DNA of 64,000 nucleotides from CAZZCN01 sp964652975 (GTDB lineage Bacteria; Bacillota; Clostridia; Saccharofermentanales; UBA5734), in assembly GCA_964652975.1 (NCBI GenBank), contig CAZZCN010000002.1, forward strand, positions 35,252 through 99,251, given 5' to 3'. Both the position numbers and the translations under genes were made by a program. Positions 1-8,298 of the stretch are shown here, in pieces. The notes below the pieces were generated by a model. That model made no database searches. It had not been told where the DNA came from and saw only the letters and a list, made by a program, of their open reading frames with translations. Position 1 is the first letter of the stretch; every line of letters starts with the position of its first letter.

Positions 1-2
1 AG

Positions 3-101
3 GATTCAGACTATATTAAATATGAGAGATACGCCAGTCTTCTAACCGAACTCGAGAAATGCTATGAAGATTACTGCTCGTTGGAAGAAGATATATCATA
101 A
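3..101 (+). CDS. C-terminal end of an upstream gene (partial)
   Basis: An open frame enters from before the window and stops with TAA at 99-101. The 32 visible residues are charged and helical, with alternating E, L, Y and K, and end in SLEEDIS. This is compatible with the C-terminal coiled coil of an ABC-F ATPase, but the piece is too short to assign. It runs convergently with the HAD gene, and the two stop regions overlap by 6 bp. Confidence 0.45.
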   Translation, partial: DSDYIKYERYASLLTELEKCYEDYCSLEEDIS

Positions 102-896
102 ATTCAAAATAAATTTATTGATTACATGTGCTACGCCATCTTCATCATTGGATCTTGTTACGTAGTCAGCAATCCGCTTGACTTCGTTGTCGGCATTGCC
201 CATCGCCACCCCTAGTCCGGCATATTCTATCATTGACAGATCATTAAATCCATCCCCTACGGCAATCATTTCACTTTGCTTTATATTATAATGCTGACCT
301 ATTTTGGCCATGGCAATTGCTTTGGAGGCCTTTATGTCGACAAATTCAAGAAACATTGGTCTTGATGTATGGATATTTACATTTTTGCTGAGAAATGGCA
401 AAACTTCGATGCTATACCTGTTGATTGTTTCAATCTCGTCATACCATAACAGCTTCGTAACGCCATTGGCAGTAACATCTGTCAGGTCCTTGACAAGATT
501 AGGTGTTACACTTGTTATTTCTGTGTATTTGCGTGTTCTTTCATTTAATTCGTTAGCAAAAAGTCTATTGTCAGCCCAGACAAGTATAGTGGTGCCGTAT
601 GCTTCGCCTAAGCGGACAATCCGGCTCGCGTCGTCAGCAGAAAGTTTCTGTTCGTAAAGCACCGTCCGAGAATTACCAAGGATAACCATGGCGCCATTAT
701 ATGTAATAAAAGGTGAATCGAGACCCAGTTGTTGATTAAGATGCCTAACCCCCTGAATCGGTCGTCCGGTAGATATTGTAAAAATTACGCCTTGGGCGAC
801 ACAGGCTGCGATGGCTTCCTTTGTTGTCTCTGTTATTATGTCATCACTATTTAGTAGTGTCCCATCTACATCAACTGCGATTAGTTTGTATTTCAT
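96..896 (-). CDS. Cof-type HAD-IIB family sugar phosphatase
   Basis: This 266-residue protein has the full HAD set. Motif I is DVDGTLLNS near residue 9 (nucleophile and acid aspartates), motif II is the STGRP segment, the motif III lysine is in the KLLW/KASKAIA regions, and motif IV is GDGFNDLSM with GLGVAMGNA after it. That is the Cof/YwpJ arrangement with a C2 cap, whose members dephosphorylate phosphosugars or flavin and pyridoxal phosphates in the cytoplasm. The length is typical. GTAAGGATTT precedes the ATG at a normal distance. The exact substrate cannot be inferred, and neither neighbour suggests one. Confidence 0.9.
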   Translation of the reverse strand: MKYKLIAVDVDGTLLNSDDIITETTKEAIAACVAQGVIFTISTGRPIQGVRHLNQQLGLDSPFITYNGAMVILGNSRTVLYEQKLSADDASRIVRLGEAYGTTILVWADNRLFANELNERTRKYTEITSVTPNLVKDLTDVTANGVTKLLWYDEIETINRYSIEVLPFLSKNVNIHTSRPMFLEFVDIKASKAIAMAKIGQHYNIKQSEMIAVGDGFNDLSMIEYAGLGVAMGNADNEVKRIADYVTRSNDEDGVAHVINKFILNL

Positions 897-999
897 TTAT
901 ATAAATCCTTACAGAATATTGTCCTGGAGCGTAAAATATTATAAATCTTGTCATGGTTAACATAAAGATTTCAGAGATGCCAGGCATATCGTATAGAAG

Positions 1000-2925
1000 T
1001 CATTCGGGCATATAGGTAGGAACAACTGCTTTAAGGGCTTCACGTATATCCTTCTTCGATTTGATTGCTGATTGCAGCGAAGTCATTCTACCCTCCAGCT
1101 TCTCATAAGTCATAAAATCGTCTTTGGCTACACTGATTTTGCGGTTCCTTGTCTTTTCGACATTTTCGTAATCCATTGTCAGTTCTTCATATAGTTTCTC
1201 ACCTGGTCTTAAACCGATATACTCGATTTTGATATCGACATCAGGCTCCAAGCCTGCAAGCCTTATCATGTTTCTTGCCATGTCATCAATTAAAACAGGC
1301 GTTCCCATATCAAGAATAAATATTTCACCGCCGGTAGCCATTGATCCGGCTTCAATAACCAGTTTGGCCGCCTCCGGAATAGTCATAAAGTACCTTGTCA
1401 TCCTTTTGTCGGTAATAGTAATGGGGCCACCGTCAGCCAGTTGCTTCTTAAATAATGGAATAACACTGCCATTACTTCCCAGGACGTTACCGAATCTGAC
1501 GGCTGCAAATACTGTCGCCGACTCTCCATCGGTGCTTTTGACATGGTCATTCATACCTTTGACAACATATTCACACATTCTTTTCGATGCACCCATTACA
1601 TTTGTTGGATTGACAGCTTTGTCAGTTGAAATAAGGATGAATCTCTCGACTTTGTTGGTAATAGCTGCATTGCATAAATTATAAGTTCCAAAAACATTGT
1701 TTTTGATTGCCTCCTCCGGGTCATTCTCCATCAAAGGAACATGTTTGTGAGCTGCAGCATGGAAAACCACCTGAGGTTTATACTTGATAAATGTGTCGTT
1801 TAACTTTTCGTCGTCCCTTACGCTTCCAATTACAATAGTAAATTTCTGATTGGGGTATTTGCGTGAAATTTCAAAATTCAGAGCGTAGGAATTGTTTTCG
1901 TCAATGTCATATACTACTATGTGGTCAGGATTTAGTCTGCATGCCTGTCTGCAAATTTCAGATCCTATCGACCCGGCTCCACCACTTATGAGAACTGTCT
2001 TGCCGGTAAGGTATTTTGCCGCAGCGTCAATGTCCATGTCTACAGCTTCCCTGCCAAGTAAATCTTCAGGCTTTATTGCCTCGAGCTTAATAAGTGAAAC
2101 ACCTGCATCCTCGGAATTCAAATATCCCTGCATATCGTCCACAGAGTTGTTAAACATCTCGGCTATATCCGATTTCAGGACTTCACAACCCGTGTTAAGG
2201 CAGATATCCAGGAGTTCTTTAAGTTGTAATGTATTAATTGAAGGAATCGCTATTATAATCCTGTCGATGCCGTATTCCTTGGTAAGACGAGGTATATCAT
2301 GGCGGTTGCCTGCGATTGGTATGCCAAGGAGCTGCATGTTGATTTTCGTCGGGTCGTCGTCTATAAGAACAACGGGCATGCCGCGCTTCTTGGGATCATG
2401 CGTCATAGACCTTATTATCATCGCACCTGCGTCTCCAACTCCGACAACCATAACCTTTTTCGCCGAGCTGCTCTGTGATGATGAGAATAGTATCTGTTTT
2501 GACCTGATAACGAGCCTGTACCACATTCGCGTTGATGTCATCGCAACAAAGCAGATAAGAACACTCATTGGGAAAGTATATAGAGGAATATTGATTTCGA
2601 GAGACCTTGTTATAAAAAGCAAAACTGAAAAGTCAAATACAAGTACAATCAAAAGTGTAATTATCTCTGTGGCACCTGCATATTTCCAAAGACTTGAGTA
2701 AAGTCCGAAAATATAGTTGATAGTAACAAAAATTGTAAGAAATAAAATTCCTTCAGGAATATACTTAAGCATGGTATCTATATAATTACCATATCCCAGT
2801 TCTGAACCTCTCTCAAGTGATTTGAAAATGTAACCTGAAAAAGCAAGGCTTGCTATAACGAAAAAAATATCGGATATCATAAATGAAACCATACGTATAT
2901 TCAGTTTATATTTGTATTTTTTCAT
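1000..2925 (-). CDS. Membrane nucleoside-diphosphate-sugar epimerase/dehydratase (CapD/WbpM type)
   Basis: This 641-residue protein starts with four hydrophobic segments in about residues 10-140. A CoA-binding-like Rossmann region follows (VVGVGDAG near 160). The catalytic SDR domain from about 305 carries the NAD motif SGGAGSIGSE and the active-site stretch STDKAVNPTNVMGASKR. This is the architecture of long 4,6-dehydratases (WbpM, FlaA1/CapD group), which convert UDP-GlcNAc to a 4-keto-6-deoxy sugar at the inner membrane for capsule, O-antigen or glycoprotein sugars. AAGGAG lies upstream of the ATG but about 13 nt away, so translation may be modest. No glycosyltransferases are visible nearby, so the pathway is unknown. 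Confidence 0.88.
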   Translation of the reverse strand: MKKYKYKLNIRMVSFMISDIFFVIASLAFSGYIFKSLERGSELGYGNYIDTMLKYIPEGILFLTIFVTINYIFGLYSSLWKYAGATEIITLLIVLVFDFSVLLFITRSLEINIPLYTFPMSVLICFVAMTSTRMWYRLVIRSKQILFSSSQSSSAKKVMVVGVGDAGAMIIRSMTHDPKKRGMPVVLIDDDPTKINMQLLGIPIAGNRHDIPRLTKEYGIDRIIIAIPSINTLQLKELLDICLNTGCEVLKSDIAEMFNNSVDDMQGYLNSEDAGVSLIKLEAIKPEDLLGREAVDMDIDAAAKYLTGKTVLISGGAGSIGSEICRQACRLNPDHIVVYDIDENNSYALNFEISRKYPNQKFTIVIGSVRDDEKLNDTFIKYKPQVVFHAAAHKHVPLMENDPEEAIKNNVFGTYNLCNAAITNKVERFILISTDKAVNPTNVMGASKRMCEYVVKGMNDHVKSTDGESATVFAAVRFGNVLGSNGSVIPLFKKQLADGGPITITDKRMTRYFMTIPEAAKLVIEAGSMATGGEIFILDMGTPVLIDDMARNMIRLAGLEPDVDIKIEYIGLRPGEKLYEELTMDYENVEKTRNRKISVAKDDFMTYEKLEGRMTSLQSAIKSKKDIREALKAVVPTYMPE

Positions 2926-2979
2926 TGGATTATATACTCTCCTTCTATCTCGGTCTTTATAATGAAAATATAATCTTGG

Positions 2980-4788
2980 CTATCTATAAAGCGGTCCGAA
3001 ATTCCTGCATGCCTGCATATCTGAATTTTCCATATTGGTCGTGCCAAACGAGCTCCATGAGTGAGGTCTGAAAATCTTTGCTTCATCAATATTATGCATC
3101 ACAACAGGGATTCTAAGCATTGAGCAAAGTGTTATGATTTGGGCTCCTATATGACCGTAATTGAATGAACCGTGATTGGCTCCCCAGGTAGCCATAACAG
3201 TGTATACATCTTTGAAAGCGCCATTCCCGGTGATGCGCGGTGCAAACCATGTCGACGGCCATGTCTTGCTTGTTCGTTCATATAGTATTTCATTGACATG
3301 CTCCGGTAATTTTGCGGAATATCCTTCAGCTATCTGAACTACCGGTCCGAGCCCGTCTACAACATTTACTCTGATCATTGTCATTGGAATTTCCGCACGT
3401 GTTACAAACTGTGATGAAAATCCGCCGCCTCTGAAATACCCGACATCCGCAGGATCCCATAAAGTTGCTCCAAGACAAGCATCCACATCATCAGAGGTAA
3501 TCTCCCAGAAAGGTTTCATTACCTGTTTGCCTTCGCTGTCACGTTGTTCACCACAGCCGTCAAGAGCAGCGGCTCCTGAGTTGATGAGATGAATCAGGCC
3601 GTCTTTTGCGACACCCTCTGGCTTCCATCCCGTAACTCTTTTGATTGCATCCGGACTCCAATACGTTCTGACATCCGCAAAAACCGACGCACTATTGCTT
3701 ATGAGATGTCCAAAAAGCATAGCTGTAGCATTTAAATTGTCGTTTTCTGTAGCAACCAGCAGCGGTTCTCTTATTCCATTCCAGTCAAAAGATGTTGAAA
3801 GGATTGATTCTGAAAAGTCATGGTTAGGATAGTGATCCGTCCATTGACGTTGACCTTGAACACCACCAAAAATCGCATTACGTCCGAGAGATTCTTCAAC
3901 AAATCCCAAAGATTTCAATGCCAGGTTGCCAATCATGATATCTTTTATTATAAGAGTTGACTTAATCACCCAGTCCCACTGTGAATCCTTCTCAGCTCTG
4001 TTAAAAGAGTAGGGGCTGTCCTGGAAAAAATCAGGACCCTCTTTACAATATTTCTTGACCCAGGCTTTTGCCTTATCAAATTCAACAGGGTCATAGATAT
4101 TCCTTTCGATTCTTCTGACTATTTCAGTTTGATCCAGCCATTCAACCCTTATTCCGAAATATTTCTGGTATAGTATAGGATCCATTATGGACCCTGCAAT
4201 TCCCATGCACGTTCCACCGATGGAAGCATATGACTTTCCTTTCATATAGCCTACAGCCATAGCCGCTTTTGCAAAATTAAGGATTTTCTCTCGTACATCC
4301 TCCGGGATTGCTGTATCATCGGCATCTTGCACTTCTCTACCATATATAGAAAAAGCCGGAAGACCTCTCTGTGTATGAGCTGCCATTACAGCTGCGAGAT
4401 AAACCGCACCGGGTCTCTCTGTTCCGTTAAATCCCCAGACAGCCTTCGTGGTGAGCGGATCCGTATCCATAGTCTCCGTTCCGTAACACCAGCAGGGGGT
4501 TACAGTCAGTGTAGCAGTTACATTCTGTTCGGCAAAAAGGTCAGCGCACTGCGCCGCTTCGGCAACTCCTCCTATGCATGTGGGGGAAATAATACATTCG
4601 ACAGGCATACCGTTGGAATGACGAAGATTTTCGGAAATCAATCCGGCTGCAGCCTTTGCCATGTTCATGGTCCTGTCTTCCAGTGATTCCCTTACTCCGT
4701 TCATTCTTCCGTCAATAGTAGGTCTAATGCCTATTTTTGGCATTCTTCCTATTAAACGATTTGTAATTTCTGTAATTTGATGTGTCAT
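2980..4788 (-). CDS. fucI: L-fucose isomerase
   Basis: This 602-residue protein would interconvert L-fucose and L-fuculose in the cytoplasm with a Mn2+ cofactor. Family-typical stretches include PKIGIRPTIDGR at the N-terminus, ATENDNLNATAMLFGHL with the metal-site glutamate, and FADVRTYWSPDA. The length matches bacterial FucI (about 590). I start at MTHQ because GGAGG stands 10 nt before it; the open frame continues 29 residues further upstream without a ribosome site. L-fuculose kinase and aldolase are not adjacent, but the FGGY kinase at 6451-7926 on the same strand could follow this step. An IS remnant now separates the two. A minor alternative is action on D-arabinose, which FucI enzymes also accept. 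Confidence 0.93.
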   Translation of the reverse strand: MTHQITEITNRLIGRMPKIGIRPTIDGRMNGVRESLEDRTMNMAKAAAGLISENLRHSNGMPVECIISPTCIGGVAEAAQCADLFAEQNVTATLTVTPCWCYGTETMDTDPLTTKAVWGFNGTERPGAVYLAAVMAAHTQRGLPAFSIYGREVQDADDTAIPEDVREKILNFAKAAMAVGYMKGKSYASIGGTCMGIAGSIMDPILYQKYFGIRVEWLDQTEIVRRIERNIYDPVEFDKAKAWVKKYCKEGPDFFQDSPYSFNRAEKDSQWDWVIKSTLIIKDIMIGNLALKSLGFVEESLGRNAIFGGVQGQRQWTDHYPNHDFSESILSTSFDWNGIREPLLVATENDNLNATAMLFGHLISNSASVFADVRTYWSPDAIKRVTGWKPEGVAKDGLIHLINSGAAALDGCGEQRDSEGKQVMKPFWEITSDDVDACLGATLWDPADVGYFRGGGFSSQFVTRAEIPMTMIRVNVVDGLGPVVQIAEGYSAKLPEHVNEILYERTSKTWPSTWFAPRITGNGAFKDVYTVMATWGANHGSFNYGHIGAQIITLCSMLRIPVVMHNIDEAKIFRPHSWSSFGTTNMENSDMQACRNFGPLYR

Positions 4789-4965
4789 ATAAGTAGCCTC
4801 CAAATATAAAATTATTATTTTCTTATTATAAAAATTAAACATCTTAGTATAACATTCTGTGAAGAGTAAATCCACAAAAAAATTAAATTCCCGCCTACTG
4901 ATTAGGATAAACGCATCAATTTTTCACAAAAACCTATTGACTTGGTGAATTGAAAATACTTATGC

Positions 4966-4994
4966 TTGACGTTTTCTAGTTTTTTTGCTATAAT
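4966..4994 (+). promoter_or_regulatory. Near-consensus sigma-A promoter of the IS remnant
   Basis: TTGACG (4966-4971) and TATAAT (4989-4994) are separated by exactly 17 bp. It drives the ORF beginning at 5029/5032. The perfect palindrome at 4996-5016 covers the expected transcription start, so the promoter is probably repressed by whatever binds there. Confidence 0.75.
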
Positions 4995-4995
4995 T

Positions 4996-5016
4996 GTATT
5001 ACATAGTATGTAATAC
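4996..5016. promoter_or_regulatory. 21-bp perfect palindrome over the transcription start (operator candidate)
   Basis: The arms GTATTACATA and TATGTAATAC flank a single central G. The palindrome begins 2 bp after the -10 box and ends 4 bp before the ribosome site GAGGAGGTG. Position and symmetry suggest a dimeric repressor site. It could instead be the terminal inverted repeat of the element or a short 5' hairpin. Confidence 0.55.
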
Positions 5017-5028
5017 TGAGGAGGTGAA

Positions 5029-5664
5029 ATGATGGCGGATTATCCAGACTGGGTATTGAAACACAAGGTTAAAGGAACCTACATCAATTATGTCAAAGGG
5101 AAATACTACCTGTATGCAGCGCATTCTGAAAGGGTTCCAGGCACAAAGAAGGTAAAACGGATATGTGACGGGTATCTCGGAAGGATAACCGAGTACGAAG
5201 GATTGATTCCAGTCAAGGACAAGGTTTCCGACACAATCAAGGTCATGGAATATGGAGTCTCCTTGCTTCTTTTGGGTGTCTGTTCCAATATTCACAAAGG
5301 CCTTCGAAGAACCTTTACAAAGAATGGCGACTTCATAATGGTTGCTTCCTTGCTATGCTTTATTTATGGAAAATACTCTGAAATACTTTACCATCAGTCC
5401 TTTCTATCCACTCGTTTTCCTTATCTGGATTTTAAAAGTCCTCTTACCGAGGCGCAGATATATGGTATTGACCGAGGCGTTAGAATGATCAAAGATAACG
5501 CACAAAGGGTTTTCGGGGAGGATCTGCAAGATATTCTTTTTCATTTCGGACATATTTACAAAGTCAATGTCAACGGGAAGCTCTATTTATCTGAAGAAAC
5601 CGATGAGATAAAAATGTACAGGCAAAAATACAAGATAGAACTGGAGGATGTTGTGAATGGGTAA
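5029..5664 (+). CDS. IS-associated first ORF (transposase-accessory/N-terminal protein)
   Basis: This is a 211-residue protein. Its N-terminus (DYPDWVLKHK, then a GKYYLY strand and GYLGRITE) resembles, from memory, the small ORFs that precede transposase ORFs in clostridial insertion elements. It has no DDE triad of its own. GAGGAGGTG gives better spacing to the second ATG (5032) than to the first (5029). The second ORF begins inside its last codons (ATG 5657, stop 5662-5664), the usual coupled arrangement for two-ORF transposases, but is cut off. The protein may still be expressed from the strong promoter, although transposition must have been lost. The family assignment is tentative. Confidence 0.5.
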   Translation: MMADYPDWVLKHKVKGTYINYVKGKYYLYAAHSERVPGTKKVKRICDGYLGRITEYEGLIPVKDKVSDTIKVMEYGVSLLLLGVCSNIHKGLRRTFTKNGDFIMVASLLCFIYGKYSEILYHQSFLSTRFPYLDFKSPLTEAQIYGIDRGVRMIKDNAQRVFGEDLQDILFHFGHIYKVNVNGKLYLSEETDEIKMYRQKYKIELEDVVNG

Positions 5665-5678
5665 GATTTGTAATTACA

Positions 5679-6407
5679 TATTTCGATTAAATCTCCCATT
5701 ATTTCCGATATATTGCCACATGAGTGAAGTGCAACAATTTTGCCAGATTTTTTAACTCTTTCAAACATGATTGCAAGATAAGGCTTAATGAATATGCGCC
5801 ATGTTACGGGGCTCATAAGCAGTCCATTTTGTTGCCCATAGTCATCTCCGAAATAAAATCCATCAATATCATATTTTACAGCTTCATCAATAATTTGTAG
5901 GTTAACGCTTAATATTTGTTCAAACAGCTCCTTAACAAAAGCTTCCTCAACCATCAAATCCATCAAGAAATTTTCAAAGCCCCGCAAACTCCAAGCTCTT
6001 TCGAAAAACGCTGATCCAATTTTCCCCATCTTAAAAGAATCACGACTGTTATTGACAAGTTGAAGGGTCGACGTTTTCACATTTTCAAGATCAGGCTTTG
6101 GAAGATGAAACCCTATTATCTCCGGCTCTTTCAAAACGTATTCCTTAATAATTCCAATATCCTTATCAAGTCCGCTTCTATCCCACTGTACTCCGTATTC
6201 ATCCAAATATATGTCATTATCTAAATTCGTGCCCTGATTATAACCAACCTTTTCAATATGATTCCCGAGCCAACCCCACAATTCGCCTTGTGATATCTCC
6301 AGATGGTTACATAAATCATTTGAAAGTGTTGAACACAATTCAATATTATATGGTATGATGTCGGTTTGTATGTGAGATATTGTCGCTTTTACTCTTTCCT
6401 TTTTCAT
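5679..6407 (-). pseudogene. UroD-family (corrinoid methyltransferase-like) gene, 3' end lost at the IS junction
   Basis: About 243 codons of a uroporphyrinogen-decarboxylase-fold protein remain. They reach the metal-binding motif HSCGN (H-x-C, as in MtaA/MtbA methyltransferases) and end at DLIEI. After that the frame runs about 31 codons through IS sequence read backwards. A complete member would continue roughly 90-100 residues with a further Cys or His ligand and the last TIM-barrel strands, so the product should be inactive. The start is well supported by AGGGGAAG before the ATG. It lies 43 bp downstream of the FGGY kinase and was probably co-transcribed with it. Confidence 0.75.
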
Positions 6408-6450
6408 GATATCTTCCCCTTATTTCGCTATATTTGAATTATTTTTTATT

Positions 6451-7926
6451 TCATTGATTAATAATTTTTATAAATCGTTTAAAGCAATTATCCCACTCGT
6501 CAACATTTTGGGGAGTATATTTTTTAAGCTCATATGAGTTTGTAATCACTTCTCTGGCTTCTCTGATAGAATTTATCTCGCCAGCTGCAATTAATTGTAC
6601 GACTACATTGCCCAAAACTGTTGCTTCTATAGGTCCTGCTGTAATCTCACGCCCTGTTGCATTGGCAGTGAATTGATTCAGCAATTTGTCCTTTGAACCC
6701 CCGCCAATAATATGTATCTCATTGAATTTCTTGTCTGTGATTTCTTCAAGGCGATTGAGTACAAACCGATATTTAAAAGCTAAGCTTTCATATATACATC
6801 GGGCAACTTCGCCCATTGTTTCCGGAATCGGCTCACCATTATCCTTACATAATTTTTGTATTCTTGACGGCATATTCCCGGGCGTTAATAATTCAGGTGC
6901 GTCAGGGTCGATAAGGCTTCTAAATGGCTTAGATAGGTGTGCCTGTGCCTCTAAATCCGCAAAACTAACAACTTCTCCTCCGCTTTGCCACTTACGTCTT
7001 GCTTCCTGAATAAGCCATAAACCCATAATGTTTTTTGAAAATCTTATTGTTCTATTAAATCCGCATTCATTTGTAAAGTTATACTCCGCGGATTTTTCAT
7101 TAATAATTGGTTTATCCGTTTCAATTCCCATTATTGACCACGTTCCGCTGCTTATATAGACGAAATCCTTTTTATCGGTTGGCACAGATACAACAGCAGA
7201 TGCAGTATCATGTGATGCAACCAAAATCACCTCTGCCTTTTTTACGGCAAGTTCATTGCAAATACTATCTGATAACATACCTGCCGAACTACCACAATCA
7301 ACTATATCTCCAAATAATCTTTTTGGAATCTCCAATTTATCCATTAAATCCGTTGCCCAATCTCCAGCATTAGGATTAAATAGCTGTGTTGTTGATGCCC
7401 ATGAATATTCACTCCACTTATTACCGGTTAAAAAACAATTGAACAAATCGGGTATGGAAATCAGCATAGTAGAATTTTCAAGCAATTCGGGTCTGTTTTT
7501 TACCAATGATAGGACTTGGTAAATCGCGTTAATCTCCATAAATTGTATTCCGGTTTGATTGTATATTTCATCTTTCGATATTTTAGAAAAAGCAAATTGC
7601 ATCATTCCTGTTGTCCTTGAATCCCTATAATGAATCGGGTTTTCAAGCAGCATCCCATTTTTGTAAAGAAGCGCGAAATCATTTCCCCAAGTATTAATAC
7701 CAATACTATCAAATCCACCTTTAAGTGAACATTTGATTATTCCCTGTTTTATCTCATAAAAAAGCCGCAAAATATCCCAATAAAATACACCATTTACTAA
7801 CACCGGCTCATTACCAAACCGATGAATCTCTTCCATAGTAATTTTATTTCCATCGAAACTCGCCTTCATGACTCGGCCACTGGAAGCTCCAAAATCAAAT
7901 GCTAATACTGTTTTAGCTTGCTGTAT
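6451..7926 (-). CDS. FGGY-family sugar kinase (rhamnulokinase/fuculokinase-like) with no standard start codon
   Basis: The first ATG in frame (7867-7869) gives 472 residues but lies after the first phosphate motif. The same frame continues upstream through FDFGASSGRV, the phosphate-1 motif of rhamnulokinases, and is open back to a stop at 7954-7956. No ATG, GTG or TTG occurs in that stretch. AAGGGG at 7936-7941 sits 9 nt before an ATA codon (7924-7926) at the position where relatives begin, so I place the start there and infer an ATG-to-ATA change. Later motifs are present: GINTWGND, SSGTWSIMG and HIIGGGSKD. It would phosphorylate L-rhamnulose or L-fuculose; proximity to fucI slightly favours the latter. 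Expression may be very low. Confidence 0.72.
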   Translation of the reverse strand: MQQAKTVLAFDFGASSGRVMKASFDGNKITMEEIHRFGNEPVLVNGVFYWDILRLFYEIKQGIIKCSLKGGFDSIGINTWGNDFALLYKNGMLLENPIHYRDSRTTGMMQFAFSKISKDEIYNQTGIQFMEINAIYQVLSLVKNRPELLENSTMLISIPDLFNCFLTGNKWSEYSWASTTQLFNPNAGDWATDLMDKLEIPKRLFGDIVDCGSSAGMLSDSICNELAVKKAEVILVASHDTASAVVSVPTDKKDFVYISSGTWSIMGIETDKPIINEKSAEYNFTNECGFNRTIRFSKNIMGLWLIQEARRKWQSGGEVVSFADLEAQAHLSKPFRSLIDPDAPELLTPGNMPSRIQKLCKDNGEPIPETMGEVARCIYESLAFKYRFVLNRLEEITDKKFNEIHIIGGGSKDKLLNQFTANATGREITAGPIEATVLGNVVVQLIAAGEINSIREAREVITNSYELKKYTPQNVDEWDNCFKRFIKIINQ

Positions 7927-7956
7927 TCTATCAATCCCCTTAATCCCTATCTTTTA

Positions 7957-8298
7957 ACTAAACCATCGCTCTTATATTTTTTCACTATGGTCTGTTATAA
8001 TTTAAAGCTAAATCTTTTTAATTCCGGCGATTTCATAATAAAAAAGTGCTTTCGCCCAACTCAATATCATTAAAATTTGCCATAATAGTATCTGGTGCGA
8101 GATCATCGCCTACCACTTCGGGTTATGAGGGGCAACCTTTCCGTTTTACAGGTGTTAATTACGCAATATTGCCCCTCATATTTGTATGTATTTTGTTGTT
8201 TTTTTAAGGTTTGATTTTGATAATTGTTGGTAATTGACAGTATTAGATTATAAGTTTTGTTATTGTTTTGTCAATTAAATCCCGTTTCAATACCGTGA
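7957..8298. other. 342-bp gap: 12-bp inverted repeat and an orphan C-terminal coding fragment
   Basis: Two features are visible. A 12-bp perfect inverted repeat (TATGAGGGGCAA at 8124-8135 and its complement at 8169-8180) has a 33-bp loop. On the minus strand, 8033-8122 reads as 29 non-random codons ending in STFLL and a stop, with no start codon; it resembles the tail of a lost gene but I cannot name it. The rest is AT-rich without a clear promoter. Confidence 0.45.

Larger units (their letters stand above)
4966..5680 (+). mobile_element. Remnant of a two-ORF insertion element, cut off at orfB codon 8
   Basis: The remnant consists of a promoter, an operator-like palindrome, an intact first ORF (5029-5664) and only the start of a second, overlapping ORF (ATG at 5657, about eight codons). 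At about 5679-5680 the sequence changes abruptly to the antisense 3' part of a UroD-like gene. The right half of the element and the 3' end of that gene are both missing, which suggests one deletion after insertion. The left end of the element is not defined. Confidence 0.55.

Noticed and set aside
1892..2701. 269-codon frame antisense to the nucleotide-sugar dehydratase gene
   Set aside because: No ribosome site and no recognisable motifs, while the minus-strand gene is complete and typical.
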